Shown here: in pieces, positions 5,808 through 10,568 of the stretch
Layout of the letters: each line of letters starts with the position of its first letter
Position numbering within the stretch: position 1 is the first letter of the stretch
Source: Clostridiales bacterium
GTDB lineage: Bacteria; Bacillota; Clostridia; Christensenellales; Aristaeellaceae
DNA length: 10,568 nucleotides
Assembly (NCBI GenBank): GCA_022776785.1
Contig: JALFHA010000033.1
Location: 1-10,568 of the forward strand
Direction of reading: 5' to 3'
Made by a program: the position numbers and the translations under genes
The notes under the pieces: generated by a model
The model's database searches: none
Told to the model about the DNA's origin: nothing
Seen by the model: only the letters and a program-made list of their open reading frames with translations

Positions 5808-5877
5808 ATCGGGTAGGAGGGGGTGGCTAGCCCCCGTCCTCCCACACCACCGCTCATGCGGTCCCGCAAGCGGCGGT
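5808..5877 (-). ncRNA. Group II intron domains V and VI
   Basis: Domain V spans 5877-5846: ACCGCCGCT pairs with AGCGGTGGT (including one G-U), bulge TG, TGCG pairs with CGCA, loop GGAC. Domain VI (about 5843-5811) is a GC-rich hairpin in which GGGAGG pairs with CCT-A-CCC, leaving the branch-point A (5814) unpaired. The intron ends GAT, fitting the AY consensus. Confidence 0.88.
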
Positions 5878-6426
5878 TCAGTTGTTGGTACTTGGCAGCA
5901 CGTTTAGCTGGATATCAGGACGCTCCGCGATTCTACCATACCTTCGGTCACTCACCTATCCTCTGGCAGACATCCTCTTTCGAGCAACTGCTTTCAACAC
6001 GCCCGATTCCTGACATGCTGTATTACCAGCAACCGCCAGGCCCTTCCCTCTGTCGGCTTTCACCGACTTCTCTGGTACTATGGCCCAGACTGACTTCTGT
6101 GGGTTCAGCCATGCCTTGCAACATGGGTTACATCTCGCGATGCGTTCCCCACAGATCTCCCCGCATAAGGTGCAATAGCCTTCATTCCATGTAGCCGCCG
6201 CATTTACGTGACAGAGTCCGGGTAGTATGGGACTTTGGCTTGTCTTGCAGTCTCGTCCGCTCTGCCCCGCCTTGTATGCGATTTCTGTTCGTCGGCTCAG
6301 AACTTTGCCTGCGGCTTCCTTCAGATTCTACCTCACGGTAGACACCCTTGCCGTTCGGCTAACACTTCCTACTACCAAGCGTGTAGTGGACTTTCACCAC
6401 CAAGCTATTGCCCATGGCGGGCGTAC
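5808..6426 (-). mobile_element. ORF-less group II intron, group IIC-like, inserted after a terminator
   Basis: A self-splicing retroelement ribozyme of about 619 nt. On the - strand it begins GTACGCCC (consensus GUGYG, third base deviating) at 6426 and continues with a domain I-like block: a stem GTGG/CCAC with loop containing GAAAG (6395-6391), and a long structured region down to about 6200. Near its 3' end domain V (5877-5846) has a 9-bp lower helix with a CGC triad whose G is in a G-U pair, a 2-nt bulge, a 4-bp upper helix and a tetraloop. Domain VI follows with a single bulged A at 5814, seven nucleotides from the proposed 3' end GAT (5808). The GAAAG loop can pair with the exon bases CTTTT just upstream (6431-6427), as EBS1-IBS1. 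No reverse transcriptase/maturase frame is present; the domain IV region holds only a 22-codon frame (6016-5948). The CGC triad and insertion at a terminator match group IIC habits. Mobility would need a protein supplied in trans. Confidence 0.88.
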
Positions 6427-6466
6427 AAAAGCACCGGCCCGGAGGACGAGAATCCTCCGGGCCGGT
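6427..6466 (-). terminator. Intrinsic terminator of the dehydrogenase-like gene, and intron target
   Basis: A perfect 14-bp GC-rich stem (6433-6446 with 6453-6466) and a 6-nt loop. On the - strand it is followed by GCTTTT (6432-6427), after which the group II intron begins. It lies 25 bp after the stop codon of the gene at 6492-7391. The U-tract is retained, so termination should survive the insertion. Confidence 0.92.
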
Positions 6467-6491
6467 TCGTCTATTCGGATTTCAAGCGGCG

Positions 6492-7391
6492 TCACATCGC
6501 GGCCAGTGCACTCTCGATATTGGCCAAAACCTTCTGGCTCAGCAGCACAAATGCCTGCTTCGTGCGTCCGGCGGAGACGGCGGGGCAGTGGACGTTCGGC
6601 AGATCGAAGAAATCCGCGCCGACGGCGCCCGCGGCGGCCTTCGTATCGCAGAAGAAGTAGTTGCCGGGGCGGCGCACCCATGCGTCCAGCGCGGCGGAAT
6701 CAAAGCCCGGGCCGATGGAGGTGTTGAAGAGCACCTTGTCGTCGCCCAGCGCCTCAAACTGCTCAGCTTGCAGCAGCAGCACATTCTTGTTCAGACAGGT
6801 GAAGACGACCTCGCTCTGCGCAAGCAGCTCGTCAAGCGGCTTGAACGCATAGCCTGCAGCGTCCGCGTCGGGCTTGGGCGCGCGGGCAAAATAGCTGATC
6901 TCAGCACCCATGAAGGCCAGCGCGTCGGCGATCATCCTGCCGGATACGCCCAGCCCCACGACGCCGACCTTCAGGCCGGTGATCTCCACGGGCTCGTCGC
7001 GCAGCATCGGCATACCGAAGCCGTGCAGAAGACCCGTGAGCTCGTGGAGCACATATTCGACCACGCCTCGGTCGCCGTAGTCGCGGATGCCCAGCACGGT
7101 GATGCCGCGCTCGCGGGCGCAGGGGATGTCCACATTGGCGCTCTCCTCGGAATAGAGGGAGCAGCACATGCCGATGTAGCGCACGTTTCTGCAGCGCTCG
7201 AGCACGGCGCGCGTGATGCGCGAGGTGTAGCTGACGAGCACGGCGTCCGCGTCGCCGATGCGGCGAAGGATCTCCTCATCGTCGGCGGGGACGTCGCGGT
7301 AGAGGACGACCTCGCGCGCGTAATCGTGCAGCTTCTCCTCGGCGGAGGGGATGAGGCTGACGGGCTCAATGGCGACCAGCTTGTTGAACAT
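6492..7391 (-). CDS. 2-hydroxyacid dehydrogenase-fold NAD(P)-binding protein lacking the usual catalytic triad
   Basis: A soluble protein of 299 residues with the architecture of D-2-hydroxyacid dehydrogenases: an N-terminal flavodoxin-like half (1-100), a Rossmann motif KVGVVGLGVSGRMIADAL (141-158) and a C-terminal helix. The catalytic residues do not fit. The family's NTARG is NTSIG (223-227), so Ile226 replaces the Arg. No EP motif is found where the Glu is expected (DTKAAAG, 249-255). The family's TPHxAG is CPAVSAG (269-275), without the His. It may reduce a different substrate, bind nucleotide only, or act as a partner. The frame extends upstream to 7502, but the start at 7391 follows a G-rich ribosome binding site (AAGGGGGG, about 10 nt away), and residues before it resemble nothing. 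It lies 19 bp behind the aspartate-dehydrogenase-like gene, hence one operon. Substrate unknown. Confidence 0.82.
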   Translation of the reverse strand: MFNKLVAIEPVSLIPSAEEKLHDYAREVVLYRDVPADDEEILRRIGDADAVLVSYTSRITRAVLERCRNVRYIGMCCSLYSEESANVDIPCARERGITVLGIRDYGDRGVVEYVLHELTGLLHGFGMPMLRDEPVEITGLKVGVVGLGVSGRMIADALAFMGAEISYFARAPKPDADAAGYAFKPLDELLAQSEVVFTCLNKNVLLLQAEQFEALGDDKVLFNTSIGPGFDSAALDAWVRRPGNYFFCDTKAAAGAVGADFFDLPNVHCPAVSAGRTKQAFVLLSQKVLANIESALAAM

Positions 7392-7410
7392 GGCGGCGGT
7401 CCCCCCTTTC

Positions 7411-8205
7411 TCAGTAGAAGCACACGGGGGAGGCGAGGTTGCGCAGCAGCGCGACGACGCTCCAGCCCGCGATGGCGCTCGTGCGGGAGTAGATATCCAC
7501 AACGGCCTTCACGCCGTCGATCTCCGCGGTGATGCGGTGGTCGTCGCCCGCCCAGTTGGGCACGGAGTGCATCGTCACGCCGGTGATCTCCGGGCCGGTG
7601 GTCGCCAGCGACGTGGCGACGGCGACGTTCACGCGGCGGGGGAAGGTGGCGATGGCTTCCTTGGCGTTGCCGGTGAACACGGTGCGCTGCTCGGTCAGCA
7701 GCGCGTCGTCCCACACGGGCGTGGGCATGAAGCCCTTGCAGCCGGTGTGCGTCTCGATGCCTGCGGTTTCCTCAAGGCCCTGTGCCTGCGCCATCAGCGA
7801 GACCGTTTGAAGCACGTCAAAGCCGCCGATTGCACCGGAGGCGAGGTGGATGCGCGTGCCGCTCTCCTGCGCGGCCTGCTTCACGCGCGCATAGAGCGCC
7901 GCATCCGCAAACGCGCCGATGGAGATGACGGCCAGCGATGCGCCACTGCGCAGCACGGTCTCGGCGTTCTCGCGTACCCACTCGACGGACGCCGTTTCCA
8001 CAACGATGTCCGGCTTCAGGGAGAGCAGCGCGGCGGTATCGGGGCAGACGGCGCAGTCCGTCAGCACGGATAGCTTCACGGCGGATTCCATCGTGCGGCT
8101 GGTCACGCCGACCAGCTCATAATCCGGGAGCAGCCCCTTGACATAGGCCTCGGCGACGATGCCGCCCAGAAAGCCGCAGCCAGCGATGGCAAATTTCTTC
8201 TTCAT
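7411..8205 (-). CDS. Aspartate-dehydrogenase-like NAD(P) oxidoreductase
   Basis: A soluble dehydrogenase of 264 residues that matches the L-aspartate dehydrogenase (NadX/DUF108) family in length and motif order. The N-terminal Rossmann motif is AIAGCGFLGG (6-15). LASGAIGGFDVLQ (121-133) is the family's SGAIGG signature. TFPRRVNVAVATSLATTGPEITGV (187-210) corresponds to the FPxNxNVAA segment. DDHRI (221-225) supplies the His expected in the active site. The usual NPKTS near the C-terminus reads YSRTSAIAGWS (239-249), a divergence. Known members interconvert aspartate with iminoaspartate/oxaloacetate, some of them feeding NAD synthesis; no nadA or nadC is nearby, so that pathway link is unsupported here. 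ATG at 8205 has GAGGAG 7 nt upstream. The downstream dehydrogenase-fold gene is 19 bp away, suggesting joint function, possibly on an amino acid or its 2-oxo derivative. Confidence 0.87.
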   Translation of the reverse strand: MKKKFAIAGCGFLGGIVAEAYVKGLLPDYELVGVTSRTMESAVKLSVLTDCAVCPDTAALLSLKPDIVVETASVEWVRENAETVLRSGASLAVISIGAFADAALYARVKQAAQESGTRIHLASGAIGGFDVLQTVSLMAQAQGLEETAGIETHTGCKGFMPTPVWDDALLTEQRTVFTGNAKEAIATFPRRVNVAVATSLATTGPEITGVTMHSVPNWAGDDHRITAEIDGVKAVVDIYSRTSAIAGWSVVALLRNLASPVCFY

Positions 8206-8263
8206 GGTGATTCTCCTCTTTCTGTATTCTGTGCCGCCCTGCGCAGGGGGGCTATCGCCATCC

Positions 8264-8272
8264 AGTATACCA
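8264..8272 (-). promoter_or_regulatory. Extended -10 promoter of the two-dehydrogenase operon
   Basis: On the - strand TGG-TATACT (8272-8264) forms an extended -10 element. The region 17 bp further upstream has no good -35 box (T/C-rich, formed by the U-tract of the preceding terminator). The predicted leader is about 50 nt to the ATG at 8205. Confidence 0.6.
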
Positions 8273-8293
8273 GAAATTCCCGATAAAAGGAAG

Positions 8294-8327
8294 GAAAAAA
8301 ACAGCCGACGCTGCGAGCGACGGCTGT
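8294..8327 (-). terminator. Intrinsic terminator of the M18 aminopeptidase gene
   Basis: Hairpin 8301-8327: ACAGCCG and CGCT pair with AGCG and CGGCTGT across one A-A mismatch, with a GCG loop. On the - strand it runs into seven T residues (8301-8295). It lies about 40 bp after the stop codon at 8369. Confidence 0.9.
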
Positions 8328-8368
8328 TCCCGGATATAGGAAGGATGACGGGCGCGAAAGATTCGGGC

Positions 8369-9682
8369 TTATCCGAGCGTATACGCCCCGTCGCGCTGTG
8401 TGGAGATTGGCGTGGCGTAGAACGCGCGCATGGCCTCGATCATGTAGCCGAGGTCGGCTGTGCCCGCGGTCTCATAGCTTGAGTGCATGGCGAGCTGCCC
8501 CAGGCCGATGTCCACGGTATTCATGGAGACGTGCGTGCCCGCGATATTGCCCAGCGTCGAGCCGCCGAGAATGTCCGAGCGGTTGGAGAAGTGCTGCACG
8601 GGCACGCCCGCGCGGCGGCAAAGCTCCGCAAAAACCGCGCCGGAGACAGCGTCGGTCGTGTACTTCTGGTTGGCATTGTGCTTGATGACGACGCCGCCAT
8701 TGAGGAAGGCGCGGTCATCGGCGTCGTACTTCTCCGGATGATTGGGATGGACGGCGTGCGCATTGTCCGCGGAGAGCATGAAGCTGCCGACAATCGCCGC
8801 GCGGATGGCCTCCTCGCCCAGCCCCAGCGCGCTGGCCGCGCGGTGCAGCGTGTCGGAGAGGAACGTGGAATCTGCGCCCTGCTTCGTGCCGCTGCCGACC
8901 TCCTCGTTGTCGAGCACCGCCATCACGCTGATGTGACCGGCGGGCGCAGGGGCGGAGAGCAGCGCCGTGAGCGAGGCATACGCGCACTCGAGGTCGTCGA
9001 TGCGCGGGCAGGAGAAGAACTCCCCCTGCGCGCCCCACACGCTGCCCGCCTGCCGGTTGTAGAGGAACAGGTCACAGGCGACGACATCCTCCGGCTCCGC
9101 GCCGCACAGGCGGGCAATTTCCTTGCCGAGCGCGCCCTCCGCCTGCTTGTCGCCAAAGAGCGGCAGCATGTCCACCTGCGGGTTGAACTTGTAGCCGTCG
9201 TTGACCTCGCGGTTGAAGTGGATGGGCATGTTCGGGATGAGCGCTGCGTCGCGGTCAAGGTCGATGAGCTGCGTGCGCAGGCTGTCGCCCTCGCGCACGA
9301 GTGCGCGCCCGGCGATGGACAGCGGCCTGTCCAGCCATGTGGACATGATCATGCCGCCGTAGCGCTCGACGTTCAGCCGCGCGTACTGGCCGCAGACCAG
9401 CTCCTCAGGGCTAGCCTTGAGCTTGAAGGTTGGGCTGTCGCTGTGGCTGGCGATGATCTGGAAGTGCGTAAAGCCCTCCTTCGGCACGGCGAAGGCGATG
9501 ACGGAGGAAAGGTTGCGCGTCACGAAGTAGCGCCCGCCGGGTGCGACGGCGTAGGGCTCGCGCTCGTCAAGGCGCACAAAGCCCGCGCTCTGGAGCGCAC
9601 GGCACAGCGCGTCCGTCGCGTGGAATGCGCTGGGCGAGCGGCGGACAAAATCGAGAAAGCTCTGTACAGTTTCGGTGTTCAT
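8369..9682 (-). CDS. M18-family zinc aminopeptidase (ApeB/aspartyl aminopeptidase type)
   Basis: A cytosolic metallo-aminopeptidase of 437 residues, normal for the M18 family, which forms large dodecameric shells and removes N-terminal residues (often acidic) from peptides. The dinuclear metal site is visible in order: His80 in IASHSDSP (77-84), Asp in CPRIDDLECAYA (225-236), the Glu pair in LDNEEVGS (257-264), Asp306 in SADNAHAVHPNH (304-315), and His400 in LAMHSSYE (397-404). The substrate-binding segment NGGVVIKHNANQKY (328-341) and YGGMIMSTWLDRPL (108-121) are also typical. The frame continues upstream to 9784, but the ATG at 9682 follows a perfect AGGAGG 5 nt away, and MNTETVQSFLDFVRRSPSAFHA matches the family N-terminus. 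The 114-bp gap upstream contains no recognisable promoter; the gene could be reached by readthrough from the gene at 9797-10372. A strong terminator follows. Exact residue preference cannot be told from sequence. Confidence 0.94.
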   Translation of the reverse strand: MNTETVQSFLDFVRRSPSAFHATDALCRALQSAGFVRLDEREPYAVAPGGRYFVTRNLSSVIAFAVPKEGFTHFQIIASHSDSPTFKLKASPEELVCGQYARLNVERYGGMIMSTWLDRPLSIAGRALVREGDSLRTQLIDLDRDAALIPNMPIHFNREVNDGYKFNPQVDMLPLFGDKQAEGALGKEIARLCGAEPEDVVACDLFLYNRQAGSVWGAQGEFFSCPRIDDLECAYASLTALLSAPAPAGHISVMAVLDNEEVGSGTKQGADSTFLSDTLHRAASALGLGEEAIRAAIVGSFMLSADNAHAVHPNHPEKYDADDRAFLNGGVVIKHNANQKYTTDAVSGAVFAELCRRAGVPVQHFSNRSDILGGSTLGNIAGTHVSMNTVDIGLGQLAMHSSYETAGTADLGYMIEAMRAFYATPISTQRDGAYTLG

Positions 9683-9711
9683 AGGAACCTCCTGATGGCG
9701 TTGAATATGAA

Positions 9712-9774
9712 GCATTGCGCGCGGCAATGCAGGGTGTGAGGAAGGCTGCCTGCGCCTCGTGCGGCACGGCAGGC
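9712..9774. other. Two hairpins in the gap upstream of the aminopeptidase gene
   Basis: GCATTGC-GCGCG-GCAATGC (9712-9730) is a perfect 7-bp stem, and GCCTGC/GCAGGC (9748-9753/9769-9774) is a second possible stem. Neither is followed by a T-run on either strand, so they are not clear terminators. They may attenuate or process the message between the two - strand genes. Confidence 0.35.
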
Positions 9775-9796
9775 TGGGAAACATACTGCGGGGAAA

Positions 9797-10372
9797 TCAT
9801 CGGTCGGGCAGCGCCTCAGGGTGCGCCTGCGCATAATCCAGCACTCTGCGATTGAGATTGGTCTGATACCAGATTTCCATGTATGCGTCGTCAAATTCCG
9901 AAAACGGGTGAAGCCCGCAAAGCTCACCGAATTGCTCCGCCAGCGGGAAGCGCGCGCGGTAGCTGTCGATTTCCGCCATGGTGATGCCATATTCGCCCAG
10001 AAATCCCTCGTACAGCTGCGCTACGTCGTCAAGCCCCAGCTCCCTGAGCGCCTTAGGGACTCTGGCGGCGTAGGTTGATTCGTTATTGTAGAAGAACTGG
10101 GCGATGCCGCCGCACTGGATTTCCATATCCAGGTTCATGAAGATGCGTAGGGCCTGCGCGGCCTTCGGCTGCACCGCAAAGCCCGGGCTGTCCGGCGCTT
10201 CGGTTTGGAGGAGTACGTCAAAATACAGGGCTTCAAACGCATCGAGGCAATATGTCTCCACCAGCGCTTCGAGGGATAGGGCGGCGGCGTCCTCCGCACA
10301 CGCGGCAAACGGAAGCATGAGCAGGGCGAGGGCAAGCCACAGCGCCCGCGCTGCCTTCAAGGTGCGTTTCAT
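9797..10372 (-). CDS. Exported DUF4375-like protein
   Basis: A protein of 191 residues without known biochemical function. The N-terminus MKRTLKAARALWLALALLMLPFAACAED is an export signal: two or three basic residues, a hydrophobic core, then FAACA. It could be cleaved after ACA by signal peptidase I. FAAC is also close to a lipobox, so lipidation of that Cys is possible. The mature part contains ALRIFMNLDMEIQCGGIAQFFYNNESTYAARVPKALRELGL, which resembles the DMP19/DUF4375 pattern (an acidic residue, then NGG-like, QFFxN, then AL..LG); the assignment is by eye. The mature protein is acidic and rich in Tyr/Phe. The frame extends upstream to 10429, but the ATG at 10372 follows AAAGGAG with 8-nt spacing and starts the signal peptide. 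It lies 61 bp after the dnaE-like gene with no terminator between them, so shared transcription is likely. DUF4375 domains are usually cytosolic, so export here is unusual. Confidence 0.75.
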   Translation of the reverse strand: MKRTLKAARALWLALALLMLPFAACAEDAAALSLEALVETYCLDAFEALYFDVLLQTEAPDSPGFAVQPKAAQALRIFMNLDMEIQCGGIAQFFYNNESTYAARVPKALRELGLDDVAQLYEGFLGEYGITMAEIDSYRARFPLAEQFGELCGLHPFSEFDDAYMEIWYQTNLNRRVLDYAQAHPEALPDR

Positions 10373-10433
10373 TAAATGAACTCCTTTCCTGCGTTTCACG
10401 GTGCAGCAGATGCGCCGGGGACAGCGCATGCCG

Positions 10434-10568
10434 CTACTTGAGCACGACGCTCCTTGCGCCGAGCATGTCGGAAAGCTGGTCGAGCAGCGCCTGCGTCGGG
10501 GTGACGCACAGGTTCTTCGGCGCGGCGAGTTTGTCGCCCGTGCTCTCGATATACAGCACCACGCCGAC
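10434..10568 (-). CDS. dnaE: Probable DNA polymerase III subunit alpha, C-terminal end only
   Basis: The last 44 codons and stop (TAG, 10436-10434) of a - strand gene that begins beyond the window. The visible tail reads VGVVLYIESTGDKLAAPKN, continues with CVTPTQALLDQLSDMLGA and ends RSVVLK. This fits the end of DnaE-type replicative polymerases, in which a strand of the form pV.iYi..tgk is followed by a V.p...Ll..L..llG...V.lk helix-strand. The match covers only a short, moderately conserved tail, so the assignment is a family-level recognition rather than proof. The DUF4375-like gene follows after 61 bp; a short hairpin ATGCGC/GCGCAT lies in the gap, without a T-run. Confidence 0.6.
   Translation of the reverse strand, partial: VGVVLYIESTGDKLAAPKNLCVTPTQALLDQLSDMLGARSVVLK

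Noticed and set aside
5948..6016. A 22-codon - strand frame in the domain IV region of the intron, as a possible start of a maturase
   Set aside because: Too short to recognise any reverse transcriptase motif; it may be a remnant, but nothing in the sequence shows it.
5823..6194. A 123-codon + strand frame in the intergenic region after tdk
   Set aside because: It runs antisense through the group II intron, has no ribosome binding site, and is explained by the structured GC-rich ribozyme sequence.
8483..9739. A 418-codon + strand frame opposite the M18 aminopeptidase
   Set aside because: Antisense shadow with no domain or ribosome binding site; the - strand frame has the full metal-site set.
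1..10568. CRISPR array, phage genes, toxin-antitoxin or other defence system
   Set aside because: No regularly spaced repeats, integrase, phage structural gene or recognised defence domain was found on either strand.

Overview
The window looks like chromosomal DNA of a GC-rich low-GC-lineage Firmicute, most likely a gut-type member of the Clostridia. That is inferred from strong AGGAGG-type ribosome binding sites, canonical TTGAAA/TATAAT promoters with 16-17 bp spacers, intrinsic terminators, the protein families present, and a group II intron with dispersed intergenic repeats. No ribosomal RNA or other species marker is present, so a narrower assignment is not supported.

Layout, left to right: the 3' part of ftsZ (+, 1-1020) and its terminators; a 310-bp repeat element with imperfect terminal inverted repeats (1154-1463) filling a convergent junction; a secreted PsbP-like protein (-); a divergent promoter pair; a two-gene + operon of a 2-hydroxyacid dehydrogenase (glycerate/hydroxypyruvate type) and a HAD phosphatase; a cytidylate-kinase-like P-loop kinase (+); thymidine kinase tdk (+), each of the last two with its own promoter; a second repeat element with related ends (5625-5793), whose left end coincides with the tdk stop codon; an ORF-less group II intron on the - strand (5808-6426), inserted just after the terminator of the next gene; a two-gene - operon of an aspartate-dehydrogenase-like protein followed by a 2-hydroxyacid-dehydrogenase-fold protein without the usual catalytic residues; an M18 aminopeptidase (-); an exported DUF4375-like protein (-); and the last 44 codons of what appears to be dnaE (-).

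Most genes are housekeeping or central metabolism: cell division, nucleotide salvage, peptide turnover, replication. The accessory signal is in the two convergent intergenic regions (1021-1463 and 5628-6491). Two short elements there share terminal sequences, a 53-bp subterminal block and flanking TGA triplets, and both abut stop codons. The second is next to a group IIC-like intron that shows domain V with a CGC triad, a bulged branch-point A and an EBS1-IBS1 match to the terminator U-tract. The other odd feature is the dehydrogenase-fold protein at 6492-7391, in which the Arg/Glu/His triad is replaced and which is coupled to the aspartate-dehydrogenase-like gene.
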